Source: Sebastes aleutianus
Lineage: Eukaryota > Chordata > Actinopteri > Perciformes > Sebastidae
Reading direction: 5' to 3'
Length of the DNA stretch: 64,000 nucleotides
NCBI GenBank assembly: GCA_916700875.1
Contig: CAKAKS010000165.1
Span: 61,000-124,999, forward strand
Part shown: one piece after another, positions 12,283 to 25,535 of the stretch
Numbering within the stretch: the stretch's first letter is position 1
Layout: every line of letters starts with the position of its first letter
The notes under the pieces: generated by a model
The model's input: the letters and a program-made list of their open reading frames with translations, nothing else
The model's database searches: none
What the model was told of the DNA's origin: nothing
Program-made: the position numbers and the translations under genes

Positions 12283-12330
12283 TAAAGAAATGAAGCCCTG
12301 CCCCCTGATTCAAACAGACACTCCTTGATG

Positions 12331-13500
12331 TGATGAAATTGTCATGACAGTTACAATAACATATGATTAAAACTTGGCATACATACATTACATCTATTGA
12401 ATGCATCTATTATTTTATTGGAATGTCATAGTTCTGGCAGCAGGAAGTCTTTTAAAGTACCTGTATAAGGAGTGCCGGTGTATACACATAAAGAGCACTA
12501 AACCCCTGAAATTAAAAGCTCTTTATACCAAGAACTAATACATTGTTTGAGAAAATACAATAAAACTAGAGTTACCTCCTCGCGGTTGTATGCCTCTGCC
12601 AGCCAGTCAAGTTGCAGTTTACATCCATGTCTGCCCAAAATGTCATCACTTCATCATTTTATGAAAATGTCAAAATTAGCATATGAATTCTTGAGTTCTG
12701 GCCAAAAATGTGTTTGTAAGGTGCAGTAACGTTCACCTTTGACCACCAAAATCTAATCAGGTAGCCCTAATCTCATAGCAAAGTGTGTAACAGACCCACC
12801 GGAAGAAAGCTTGTCAGTGTCACGTTTTGCCTTGCCGAGGCTTGAATATTACACACCTGCATGAAGGTGCAGTGTTATGAAGTGACGGTTGTCATGTGAT
12901 GTTTATCACGTAGGTTCTGTTCTTCTTACAAAGCTCCAAGCTAGTGACATAGTATAAAAAGTAAGAAAGACCACTTATGGTGGATGGGTCCAACAAACAC
13001 AGAACTTTCCACCCGGAGGCCGGTGTTCGAGACCGTTGTTTTGTTTTGTAAGTTATATTAATGATATTTGTCCTTGTGTTTTCCGCACTAAAGTTACGTT
13101 GTTTCCGTACATGTTTCTGTACGTTTTTCACTTTACGTACTTATTTTAAGCCCAACCGTGACGTTTTCCCTCACCCTAACTAAGTGGTATTCTTACCTGA
13201 TCCTAAATCTGTCGCCTTGTTAACCTACGTTAATACAGACGTGTAATACGGCGAAATGTGACACTGACACGATATCCTCTAGAGGACAGGCGGGTCTGTT
13301 ACACGATTTGGTGTGATATCAGGTTGAATCAGGTCATCCTTGAGTCCAAGTGGACATTTGTGCCAAATTTGAAGAAATTCCCTCCAGGCATTCCTGAGAT
13401 ATCACGTTCACATGAATGGACCGGATCGATGGACAATCTGAAAACTTAAAAAGTCTTAAAGTGGTAGTAGGCAGAATGTTTTTGGCATCATTGGGCAAAA
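12331..13500. other. Non-coding sequence upstream of gene copy A
   Basis: No exon or clear element recognised. In the gene's direction this would hold the distal promoter. The last part (about 13441 onward) merges into the dispersed repeat at the A/B junction. Confidence 0.5.
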
Positions 13501-15044
13501 ATTCTATAATAACCTTTCAGCATATTGTAATTCAAGTGTTCTGAGAGAAAACTAGACTTCTGCACCTCATCATGGCTCTGTTTTCAGGCTTTAAAAAAAT
13601 CTAGCCTAGAGACTTTGGCCAATCACAGGTCATTTCGGGAGAGAGCATTCCCATTGGGTGTTCATTCAACAGAGGCAGCTGTCAATCACTTGCAAACTCT
13701 GATCAAACAATGAAACTAGGCAGCGCTGATCAAATATGAATCAATATTCTGTTACTGTAATGCCTATTTCTCTCCTCAAATGTTTTCAGAAACATCTTGT
13801 AGTGTTTAGCTGTAAAATGAGAAAGTTTGTGACCCGGCTGCCATGTTGAGATCTGTTTAGGAAATATGAAGTACCAGCCGGAGCAAACTTTCTCATTTTG
13901 AGCTCATGTTTACAACATGGGAAGTCGTGTACACAAAATGCTCGGCGTTCAAGTGGTTAAGTCGTGAGAACATCGCTGCTAAGCAACGGCAATATTAACG
14001 TTACGGTCGGCGTCTAGAAGCCACAGAGGCTAACAATTTAGCAAGCTAGCAAGTAGGTAATATAATGCAGGAAATGCAAAGACATAATGACAGAGGACAA
14101 AGATGAGGTCAGACATAGTATTCTGAAGAAAAAAAATATATATGACTAAAATTACAATATATTATATATATAAATGAACTTCCATGGCCTGCGCCATTTT
14201 TGACAACGTCAACAAACACGTCACAACTTGGGGATTTCAGAAACTTTCCACTTACGACGTCCTGAATACCACAAGAGTGGGCGTTCATATGGACTCTTGT
14301 CATGAACACGGTAAACACGACCCCATTTGAAGGCACCATATGAGCAAGAGGGTCAAAGATCAAGACGCAACTTGTATGCATACCGCATTCAAAAACAGCA
14401 TATACTTTGTAAGAGCAGCTGTAGTATGTACTAAAAGTAAAAAGAAAAAGTATGCAATTTGGAACGTAGCCGAGGAATAAGGGAAAGTGATGTACACACG
14501 GGGGATGAACAAAGACAATCTGGCAGGGGAACAGGGAAAACAAGGGAGTGTATAAACAGAGAAGACTAAGGCAAAATCAGAGGCAACAATATAATATAAC
14601 CAATATAAGCCACTAAAAAGATGCAAGATTAAGTCTCAAGAAAAAGGCCGTGACACTCAGATCTTTCAGTGCATTCAGGTTTTGCTGCTCCCTTACATTG
14701 TAGGTTAAAGGACGTGTGATACCTGTGTCACCGTGGGTTCTTATGTTTTTATCTAGTTTTCTTTTTACACAATGTCATACTACCGGTTTGCTTACTGCTG
14801 ACAGAGAGTGTTTGTACGGTGGGTGGGGAGAGGTGCAATGATTTTTTGTTTGAATACAGCTATTGAAGGTGTGCCGATGCTAAAACAAGTGCAGACACAA
14901 ATGTTAGATGCTTAACTACTGAGTCAGCCAGTGTGGCTCTCTGAATTTACAAGCAGTAGGCTATACAGCAGTATTGCTAAAAGCAGTATTTGTCACAACA
15001 AATTCAAGCCTGATGTCATGAGCTGGTTCAAGGTTCAGACAAAG

Positions 15045-15774
15045 GTAGGGTGACCGAGGTGTCCCACTTTACGAGGGACTGCAGAGCATTTTTATCCCTG
15101 TTCCCACATCCCACATATTGAGACAATGTCCCACAATTTCATTGGCTCTAGTTTTCAAGAGTCAAACCACTGCAGGAGAGATGCTTTTTTTAAAATCTGG
15201 CTTTTATCCAATGGCTGTGGAGAAAGCAGGGAAGGCTGTTCCTACGGGACTGTTTGCTGTCAAACTGCACACACGTGGGTCAAGTGCAGGTTAACATTTC
15301 ACCGTCTTTGCCACGCTACGCCCAACGGAGAAAATTGCGAGTCACCGCAAAGCCACAAGCTATGCAGATTTAGGCGGAATATGATGGAAACTACCACAAA
15401 GAAAAGGAAGAGCAGCTACAACAAAGACTTAAGTATTTATAAGCTGGTGGAAGGCAATTCTCTGAGTTTTTTTATGAAATTTGCCAGTTGTTTTTCAATT
15501 TGCCACAGGGGGAATACGACAAGAAGGGACACAGTTCATGTGAGTCTGACAAGAAACGTGCGGCTCAAAAAGAGATGTGACAATCTATGGATGCATTCAG
15601 GCAAAACATAGAGATGTTACAGGATACGGGGCAGAATAGAAATGTTTATCATTTAAGTTAAATAGACATATCAAAAATGTAGACTACCCCCTCAGCCTTG
15701 GTAACGTGTCCCACATTGTCCCACACAAACATAATCTTTTTCCCACATTTGGTTTGTTGGGATCTGATCACCCT
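15045..15774. mobile_element. hAT-like element, unit B copy
   Basis: Identical counterpart of 4825-5554, with the same flanking AGACAAAG/AGACAAAA. It was inherited through the tandem duplication, not inserted separately. Confidence 0.82.
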
Positions 15775-18700
15775 AGACAAAAGGGGAAGAACACGTGGTT
15801 TGAAGCAAAAGTGAGAATAATGTATTAAAATGTACATAAATAAAGCGATGTTATGTGAAAAAATCAGTAAAGGTAGTGATGTAGGGGGTACAAAGGTGAG
15901 TGAAAAATGTTGTATCCTGGAAAATAACAAAGCAAACTAAAGGACACTGGAGACCATGCAGGCCTGCGTTAAAGACTTCCGGTGAACCTCCATCGTGTCA
16001 CAAATCTAAACTACATACTGACTCTAAGCAGCTTCTTAGTGTGGTCACACTTGAAAAGTGACAAATAGAGTTTACTCAAACCAGACACTATGCAGACCAA
16101 ATATAGTAGATTTTTGTACGTGCTGTTGATGCACACTATTCTCCCACAATGCAATGCTGTCTTTCAGACGCTGTAACAGGTTCAGTTTTAGAGCTAGGGA
16201 GTGTATAAACAGGGAAGATTAAGGCAAAATCAGGGGCAGGTGAGGAATAATCAAGGAGGTGGGAAAACACACAGAGACAGGAAGTCAAACTAAACATGAC
16301 ACATGAGGAGTGAACTTATCAGAAATAATGCGAATAAAAGACTTGAGTGTGGAACGCTCGACACTTTCCACACTCAACTGTCGCCATCTTGGCGACGTGG
16401 CGGAAGGGGTGGAGCCACGACCACTATTCAAACATACGTAGATAACAGAATAAAACAATACAATACGTAAACATACCGGTGCATTTTCAGCCAACAGGAG
16501 GACACATCGTAGGCGTAGGCGACGACGTTGGAAACGTAATTTCCACTCTGCTTTTATTTTTTTTCAGAAGATATTTTGGCGGGTAACGAGCCGCGGTCAA
16601 ATGTTGCGATCGTCATTTCCGGTCAGTGCGCCGCAGAGTATTCGATTTGAGACGACCCTACACCGTTGAAATTTACGCACTACTTAAGTGAGTACTGAGT
16701 GCACAAAGTGCACTACATTGAAGTGTACTTCTGGAAGTACGTGGATTGGAACACACTCAATGTCATACTACCGGTTTGCTTACGGCTGACAGGGAGTGTT
16801 TGTACGTTGGTAGGGAGAGGTGCAATGAGTTTTTTTTGTTTGAATCCAACTATTGAAGGTGTGCCAATGCTAAAACAAGTGCAGACACAAATGTTAGATG
16901 CTAAACTACTGAGTCAACCAGTGTGGCTCTCTGAATTTACAAGCTGTAGGCTATAGTACAGATTGGTTGTTATTCTGTGGAAATGACGGTGGATGATAGT
17001 GTGGAGCTACGAATGATGCCAGTGAACAGCAGTATTGCTAAAAGCAGTATTTGTCACAACAAATTCAAGCCTGATGTCATGAGCTGGTTCAAGGTTCAGA
17101 CAAAAGGGGGAGAACAGGTGGTTTGAAGCAAAAGTGAGAATAATGTATTCAAATGTACATAAATAAAGCAATGTTATGTGATGTGTTGTGTTTTTGTATG
17201 TGCTGTTGATGCACACTATTCTCCCACAATGCAATGCACAAAGAAATGAGGAATAGCTCACAGCTGAAAAAAAAAAAACAATACATTATGGGTGGGGGTG
17301 AAACGGCTCCAAAAAAAAGAAAAGAAAAAGAAAAAGTATTAAATCTTAAAGGAACAGTGTGTAACATTTCAGGTGATCTAATAGAGTGCTGCAGTGATGA
17401 CATATTTATGTAGGCCAACCAGGAATTTAATATCGCACTGGTTTTCTCTCCAAAAAGCCAATGGGATTTTTCCATAGGGTTTTGGATTATTGCAGGAAAT
17501 AAACTCTGTGGCAAACACACGTTTGTGATACTTACACATTTTGTTCAAGAATATAATCTCCACAAAGGAACACCACTTTTATGATTTTTGAAGTGTGAAT
17601 GCAAACGGCCGCATGAACGTGAGTATACACAACGAGGCTGTAAAGGTGGACGAGTCGGCGTGAGGACGTTTAGTAGTCTCATTTAGCCACTTGTTAGCAA
17701 CCACCTTTTTCAAGATGCATCAAGGCTTAAAAATTCCTGAGTGGGATATTTAATGACATATTTTATGTCGTAGAATAAAACCTTAAAATCTCTTAAGCTT
17801 GTTTTAACTACAGACCTTATTTCAGGCGTCTAACTAAAAACCCATTGACCTCCAGATGAGGGAACCGGAAGTGCTAAAATGCTAACTCATTTCCCGGTTT
17901 TAGGACTCATTCCTGTAGCACTCTAAAGCAGAAATCAAATATTATATTCATAACTATATTTTCATTTGTGTATAATCACCTGAAACTCAGAATCATTGTG
18001 TTTTCGTTAGCTTAGAATGAGCCCTTCATATCTATATAGGGGTCTTTTGCAAGTTTTTGCACTTTGGGGGTTATCTTCTGGACATGACCTCTTCACGAAG
18101 TCTGCCATGTTTCTACAGTAGCCCAGGACGGACAAACCAAACAATGGCTCTAGAGAGAGCCTTTCACGTTTCTACGTTACCTGAAGGCCATCGTAGTTCT
18201 CAGTCACGCTTGTGAAACTGCGGTAAAGTGAGTCGCAGAGTGTAAAAACGTGGTACCCCACACTCATCGCATCCCCTTTGATAGCCTCGGTTTGATCCAT
18301 GTTAAAGTGTCGTTGAGGGTGAGACACCAAGTTGCTCCCCGGGCGCTTTACAGCAGCTCACTGCTCCTAAATGCTTAGGATGGGTTAAATGCAGAGGTCA
18401 AATTTAATGTATGTACGTGTATGTATATGACGAATGTAACAAAGTTTCAATTTCAATTTGACTTATTTAGACCTCAGTTCTTGAGATATCTTCAACTATA
18501 TTCCAACAGATTTTTGGGTTATTTCTACATAATGTCCCATGGTCAGTGAATGAGTTATTCAAAAGCAACTTGTTTCCAACTTTATGTATAATATGCTTTT
18601 GATGAATGTGTCAAAGGCCTTAAACATAATAGAAAAGTTCAATTTGACAGCATTGTAGATGAGATGATAGCTTGTTTGTTTTTTTTTATCTTTGAATACT

Positions 18701-18966
18701 TAATTATCCTCAGTCAAGAATCACTTGTTTGGATGAGGTTGCAGGAGATACAATCAAAACAAAATATGAACCTGAGTTTACATCACTGTTATTTTATTGT
18801 GATCAATACATCACATGAATTCGACATCCACAAAAAAAAGTACAAATTTCAGTGCCTAGAGGGTTACAGTGAAGTTTTTACTGATAAAGAATCATATCAA
18901 AAGAGATCGACCTGGTTACTTTATAATAAATGACAACAAGAATTGTACTCGATATGTCCCCCCCTT

Positions 18967-21900
18967 TTAAGACCGAACTCTTGGGTCGTAGAACTCCTCA
19001 TTATCCCATTTAAATTTCAACTCACGCAGCAAACGTTTAAGTTCTGTCAAGACACTCTCTTTAACCGTCTCCCTGTTCTCATCTGTGCACGTCTCAGATG
19101 TTGGTCGTACTTGCTCTCTAACGTTTTCAACATCTTTAAGCAAGTTGCTCAAACTTTCGGCTTCGGCACAGTTGCCATAGTCTGACTGGGTAGTTTCACT
19201 TGTTTCCAAACCAAACAACTCCCAACAGGATTTGCAAGGAGGCTTTTCTGTTCCTTGATGGATGCTAAACGCCTGGCACCTGACATGCTGTTGAAGTTTG
19301 ATGGTTCCATCAAAATACGACTTCTTGGTCTTATCTTGATTGTAGGTCATCACTGCATCAGCCACGTTACTGTCCCAGCTGCTAAGACAGGACGCGGCAA
19401 CCATGATTCTCCCGGGATAACAGCCTGAAGTGGACATGGAGACTCCGTAGTACTTTACTGATTTTGGGTTGTTGCTTTGAGAGACACAGATGGTGGAGGA
19501 GACCAGAACCTGTGATTCACCAGGCTTCAGTTGACTGATGAAGTCTTGCAGCCCTTTTATTATTTCCTTTTCGTCATTCTTTTGTCCATGCAGGTGGACA
19601 ATCTGTAATAAACCACAAATATTATCAATATTATCAACGCCATTGATGTACAATAATCATAAACTGTAATATTTGAGAATGTTTAGGTGAAGTAGCAATT
19701 CTATACAACTTTACAAAGAAGAACTGAATTATATTTGATAATCTTACCATGTCCAGCACACATGAGAATGGACTCCGCTTGGGTAGATGAGAGGAATAGA
19801 GGTCAAAAGGCCGAGGGAAGCACTTCCTCAACATTTTAAGCATGTCGACATCATCATCATTACCCACAATAGATTCTGGGTAAAATTCTGGATCGTTTAA
19901 CTTTCCCAAAAAGAAGATGCTGTGAAGAATCTGTAAAGTCAAAACACATTCAAGACTGTTATTACACGGCTTTGTTGAATAATTGATTGTGATTGGTCAA
20001 TCACGGCGTTCTACAGTCTGTTATTTCTTTATAGCAGACCGCTGCCAAAGAACGTATATTGCTAAGAAGTGAAAGTCAATTGTTCGTTCCATTGCAATGT
20101 CAGCACCCAGCAGCAGAGTTCCACCGCCGCCATTTTGGACTGAAAGCGTCCTTCAGATGCCGGTTAAACGCCTGCTTACAAAATTATTTCTATTCTATTA
20201 TCATAATTTTAATGTCTCTACCTAAATGGCCTGTGTTGAACAATAAAAATGTTATAAATATGCATACTATTATAACAATTTACTTACTTACTTATTTATT
20301 TATTAAACTGTTTTTGCCCGACTGCTTCCCAGAGGAGCATAAAGTGAGCAATGGATATAAATGGAAGTTAGAAGAATCAATCACACAGATTTTGAGAGCA
20401 ATCTTTTTCATGTCAAGGACCTCCAGAATAGATGTCCAATAAACCACAGACCATGGATGTAAAAGAGGTTGTGTCCTGTGCTTTTGCCCTGCGTGTTAGT
20501 AAATAGCCTACAACTACATTGAATTCTGTTTATGTCATGCTACTAGCACTACTAGCTACTGGCCGATAGCCGGTTGTTTGGGAACAGAGACGTTAATACA
20601 TCCACCACAGTACAGGCTTACAGCATACAGCCCATGGGTGGATTATAAGATTATAAAAGTGATGAATTACAGTCAATATATCCATTATTACAGCCACATA
20701 CAGCTAGCAGGAAGCCGGCAGAACCGGATATATCATATGAGCGTGCAGGGCGGTGCAGTTCCGTGGGTCTGATGCTCGTTCATTATGTCGAGGAAAATAA
20801 CTTGGGATTCAGCTATTAGCTAATTTTACGACTTTAAGGAGATCATGATTTAAATGAGGGCTATTTAACTGTTCGTGGTGGGAAGGTGATTTACCTCAAA
20901 AAATGATCCTCTGATTTAAAGACGTCTCTTTATACATTCATGGCTATGGACTCATTGGTGTTTACAGTCCAAAATGGCGGCAGCCCTACCGCAGCGCCAT
21001 CTAATGGCTATTGTCAAAAAGGCACCCGAGTTTCTTTGCTTCTAGACTCTTTGCCACTGCTATGTATAACAGACCGTTGCTAAGGTCGCAGTTCTCTCTG
21101 CGGACTCTGGACGACCATTTTTATTTAAAATTATTAATTTCTTAAAGGGATGGTTCGGGTGTATTGAAGTGGGGTTGTATGAGGTACTTATCCTTAATAG
21201 GTGTATTACTTACAGTAGATGGCGGTCGGCACGCCCCCAGTATCGAGAAACAGACCGGAGCACCTACACCGGAGCAAAGCAATATGGTGCTGTGGACGGG
21301 GACGTCAAAAAAAACTATTTTTATCTAGAAGTATCTATAATGTATCGAGAAGAAAGGCTAACCTAAAAAAAAATATATCCGTGTAAGTGTACACTGTTTT
21401 TCTAATATTTTCTGACAACGAAATGAACTGAAAGTAGAACGTATCTATCGGTTTTATCATCTGAGCTTGCTGGCTTTGGAGAGAGCATAAATAAGTTTCA
21501 CTTTCAGTTCAGGTTCCCCGTCGGAAAGGAGAAGGTCTGTCTGACGGCAAGATAAAGTGGTGAAAATATCTAAATATAGCGTACACTTAAACGGATATAC
21601 ATTTGTTTACGTGAGCCTTTCTTTTAGGTGGCTAAAATATGTTTTTTTGCCTTCCCACCACTGTATCGCCTTGCTCTGGTGCCGGTGCTACAGTCTGTTT
21701 CTCCAAGCTGGGGGTGTGCATGCCGACCATCATCTACTGTAAGTAATACACCTACTATGGATAAATACCTCATACAACCCCACTTCAAAACACTATCAAC
21801 TATCAACAACTATCCCTTTAAGTAAGTAGCCATGTAATAAGCAGAATAATGTACAGCGAGCCGGTCACTCTTGCAAAATAAACCCCTTCAGGGCGATGCA

Positions 21901-22477
21901 AGACCCCTCTGTGATCCCCCTGTCAGGGTCTATTTCACAACAATGACTGGCTCGCTGTACATTATCCCTTAAATATCGCTTTCCGTGTTTGTGTGTAACT
22001 GAGAAGCATTGTGTGTACAACATACAATATGACAGGGTAATATATCCCAAAACAGAACATTTCAAAAGTTCATTACAGTCCTCATCAGACGTACCTCATC
22101 CATAAGCCATGTAGGGTGTCCTGCATTCAGTTCCGCCATTCCTCTGATAAGCAGTAAAGCATTCCCTCTGAAACATTCCGTTGTTTTCTGTTTCTTTTTC
22201 AGAAACTCTTCTGCTCTAAAATAATAAAAAAAATAATATTTGAATTAAAAAGCAGGATGCAGCAATAACAACTTTTGTATCAGTAAATCAGCTCATTCAC
22301 CTTTCTGTCACTTCTCTCTGTCTCTTCCTGTTTTCTTTAGGAGCCTGCAGATAATATAATAATACACAGCACATCACAACAATTACACTAACAACACATT
22401 AAATTAGCAATGTAGAATTTAATCATAATGATATAAAATAATGGCAAAGAGAAGCACTTAAAGCAGCTACTCACCAT
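18967..22477 (-). CDS. Five-exon gene copy B, same family as copy A with a diverged last exon
   Basis: Exons mirror copy A: 22477-22475, 22344-22301, 22215-22095, 19930-19748 and 19602-18967, about 328 residues. Exons 1-4 show no amino-acid change against copy A. Exon 5 differs at about 21 residues, grouped as GQKNDEKEIIKG (A: GRKVEEKEIRKR), YNQDKTKKSYF (A: YYPKKIKKPDF), QQHVRC (A: PRHVRY), HQGTE (A: RLGRE), CWE (A: CGN), then single T and N changes. The CKSC and NCAEAES motifs are kept. Several variants (NDEKEII, VRCQAF, GTE) match copy C. Splice sites and stop are intact, so this copy looks functional. Confidence 0.75.
21146..21817. mobile_element. TTAA-flanked MITE with ISRE-like motif, unit B copy
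   Basis: Counterpart of 10925-11596, flanked by TTAA. The ISRE-like AGTTTCACTTTC is at 21494-21505. Confidence 0.8.
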
Positions 22478-22493
22478 TGTCAGTCGAGTAAAT

Positions 22494-22503
22494 GAAACAG
22501 AAA
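22494..22503. promoter_or_regulatory. GAAANNGAAA motif upstream of gene copy B
   Basis: GAAACAGAAA, identical in position and context to the motif at 12273-12282 in copy A. Confidence 0.4.
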
Positions 22504-23942
22504 TAAAGAAATGAAGCCCTGCCCCCTGATTCAAACAGACACTCCTTGATGTGATGAAATTGTCATGACAGTTACAATAACATATGATTAAAACTTGGCA
22601 TACATACATTACATCTATTGAATGCATCTATTATTTTATTGGAATGTCATAGTTCTGGCAGCAGGAAGTCTTTTAAAGTACCTGTATAAGGAGTGCCGGT
22701 GTATACACATAAAGAGCACTAAACCCCTGAAATTAAAAGCTCTTTATACCAAGAACTAATACATTGTTTGAGAAAATACAATAAAACTAGAGTTACCTCC
22801 TCGCGGTTGTATGCCTCTGCCAGCCAGTCAAGTTGCAGTTTACATCCATGTCTGCCCAAAATGTCATCACTTCATCATTTTATGAAAATGTCAAAATTAG
22901 CATATGAATTCTTGAGTTCTGGCCAAAAATGTGTTTGTAAGGTGCAGTAACGTTCACCTTTGACCACCAAAATCTAATCAGGTAGCCCTAATCTCATAGC
23001 AAAGTGTGTAACAGACCCACCGGAAGAAAGCTTGTCAGTGTCACGTTTTGCCTTGCCGAGGCTTGAATATTACACACCTGCATGAAGGTGCAGTGTTATG
23101 AAGTGACGGTTGTCATGTGATGTTTATCACGTAGGTTCTGTTCTTCTTACAAAGCTCCAAGCTAGTGACATAGTATAAAAAGTAAGAAAGACCACTTATG
23201 GTGGATGGGTCCAACAAACACAGAACTTTCCACCCGGAGGCCGGTGTTCGAGACCGTTGTTTTGTTTTGTAAGTTATATTAATGATATTTGTCCTTGTGT
23301 TTTCCGCACTAAAGTTACGTTGTTTCCGTACATGTTTCTGTACGTTTTTCACTTTACGTACTTATTTTAAGCCCAACCGTGACGTTTTCCCTCACCCTAA
23401 CTAAGTGGTATTCTTACCTGATCCTAAATCTGTCGCCTTGTTAACCTACGTTAATACAGACGTGTAATACGGCGAAATGTGACACTGACACGATATCCTC
23501 TAGAGGACAGGCGGGTCTGTTACACGATTTGGTGTGATATCAGGTTGAATCAGGTCATCCTTGAGTCCAAGTGGACATTTGTGCCAAATTTGAAGAAATT
23601 CCCTCCAGGCATTCCTGAGATATCACGTTCACATGAATGGACCGGATCGATGGACAATCTGAAAACTTAAAAAGTCTTAAAGTGGTAGTAGGCAGAATGT
23701 TTTTGGCATCATTGGGCAAAAATTCTATAATAACCTTTCAGCATATTGTAATTCAAGTGTTCTGAGAGAAAACTAGACTTCTGCACCTCATCATGGCTCT
23801 GTTTTCAGGCTTTAAAAAAATCTAGCCTAGAGACTTTGGCCAATCACAGGTCATTTCGGGAGAGAGCATTCCCATTGGGTGTTCATTCAACAGAGGCAGC
23901 TGTCAATCACTTGCAAACTCTGATCAAACAATGAAACTAGGC

Positions 23943-24164
23943 AGCGCTGATCAAATATGAATCAATATTCTGTTACTGTAATGCCTATTTCTCTCCTCAA
24001 ATGTTTAGCTGTAAAATGAGAAAATTTGCTCCGGCTGGTGGGCGGTGCTTGTTATTTCCTCAACTGATCTCAACATGGCGGCCGGATCACAAAACGTTCT
24101 CGTTTTACAGCTAAAAAGTTCACTAACATAATTTCTGCCAGGGATCAAACTGCCAGCCTTGCAG
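23943..24164. repeat. End of unit B in the junction repeat
   Basis: Matches 3502-3560 and then continues as a differently arranged, partly inverted version of the same dispersed repeat (AAATTTGCTCCGGCTGG here; GCCGGAGCAAACTTT at 3657). This marks the right-hand break of the tandem duplication. Confidence 0.7.
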
Positions 24165-24313
24165 TTAAAGGGACTGTTTGTAACTTTCAGAAATGCTTGT
24201 TAACAGCGACACCTGTGGCCGTTAAGTCAACGAAAGTCAGCGTCGGGTTCGCGCTTGTACTTGCCCTAAATAGACATGAACGAGCATCGCTCAACACAGT
24301 GAGGCGACACACG

Positions 24314-24789
24314 CAGGGTCGGCGCCAGAGTGTTAGGGGGGGACGGGCAATCAGCTTTGACAGGGGGGGCATTTTTTCGCCTCTTCTCCAGCCAGCTGCC
24401 ACCTTATTTTGGTTTCTGTTTTGAAATGAGGAGGTACTGGAGGCTACAGATAACTCCTCAGGCACGTCCTACGTCTTGCTAGTGCCAGGGTCAAAATGTG
24501 CACACACACAGGTGCCGAGATACAGTTAACAGGGAGTTAAACAAAAAATTAATCTAACAGTCTGACTAAATGTGGATGTTTCACTCACCAGTTGTTGTCT
24601 CTGCTCAGCCTGCTGTAGAGTGTAACATTAGTCCATTGTTTTATTCCACGATACTGAACAGAATAATCCAAACAGGTAGAAGAAGTAAGATGTGAGAGGA
24701 GCACAGGATGCTTTTTACTCTCTTGGTCCTAATTGTGCTTTAATGCACCAGATTTGTAGGTCTACTTTCTCTCATTTTTTTCTACTGAG

Positions 24790-24826
<37 letters not shown>

Positions 24827-25535
24827 ACATGCAAACGGAGCGGATCAAAACGAGGCTTCTTACTGAAATATTGTAGTGACGGCTCATAGTTTCCATAGTT
24901 GTCTCTTTGCGCTGTGTGTTCGTGTTTTATTTGAACCATTAGTGAGGTGGCGGTTATATTTTTTGACAGGTAGCTCGTAATAAAGTTCCACTAGTTAACA
25001 CTACGCATATAACTGCGAGCGTCAATGCCTGTGCTAAAAGTGTCAGTAATCAAGTTAATATTTCCATTTATATCCAGGACAACTGACCCGTTTTTTTCTC
25101 GGCTCATTTTATCTAAACTAATCAGCTGTTCCTCTCAATATGAGTGACAGGAAAAAATAGGAACCGTGTGTCCGATAGAAGTTCAGACAAAACGGCACGC
25201 CGCGCTGTGCAGCACCGTGTTGCTGTGCAGCACCGTGTTGCTGTGCAGCACCGTGTTGCTCGCGGCCAGTTAGGACACTCCAATAAAAAACAATGTAATT
25301 AAGCCCAAGTACATGTCCTAGTTGTTTCCTAAATGCAAAACTATCCCAGTTTTGTGCTTTATTTTGCATTGCAGTGTTAAGTCCTTCCATTACCAAACTG
25401 TATGACTTAATTTTACTTATAGCTTAACTGTTATTTCAGTTTAGTTTTTTGTCAGGAGAGAATTCAGCTGAGGGGACACAGTGACCTTTCTGGACGGGCC
25501 TGGACCCCCAAGGCCCATCCCTAACGCTGACGCTG
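24314..25535. mobile_element. Non-autonomous hAT element nested in a TTAA element
   Basis: Starts CAGGGTCGGCGCCAGAG and ends CGCTGACGCTG, imperfect inverted ends. It is flanked by a perfect 8-bp duplication GACACACG (24306-24313 and 25536-25543). It contains a poly(A) tract at about 24799 and an 18-bp tandem repeat near 25203. A longer relative is at 54864-56695. Confidence 0.9.
25203..25259. repeat. Three copies of an 18-bp repeat
   Basis: GCTGTGCAGCACCGTGTT repeated three times in tandem. The related element in unit C has two copies at about 56384-56419. Confidence 0.85.

Larger units (their letters stand above)
3502..13721. repeat. Tandem segmental duplication, unit A (10.22 kb)
   Basis: Every feature here recurs 10220-10221 bp downstream in unit B with near identity. 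The junction sequence (about 3460-3610) is itself a dispersed repeat present again at 13680-13830 and 23880-24010. This suggests unequal crossing over between copies of that repeat. The unit holds one full copy of the five-exon minus-strand gene in its right half. The left half (3600-8500) is transposon-derived or unassigned non-coding sequence. Confidence 0.93.
13722..23942. repeat. Tandem segmental duplication, unit B (10.22 kb)
   Basis: Head-to-tail copy of 3502-13721. By eye the two units differ at very few places outside the last gene exon: a one-base homopolymer change near 17265, single bases near 18034, 18813, 18843 and 19678. Such identity implies either recent duplication or ongoing homogenisation. 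An assembly artefact cannot be excluded from sequence alone. The element copies correspond one to one to those listed for unit A. Confidence 0.93.
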
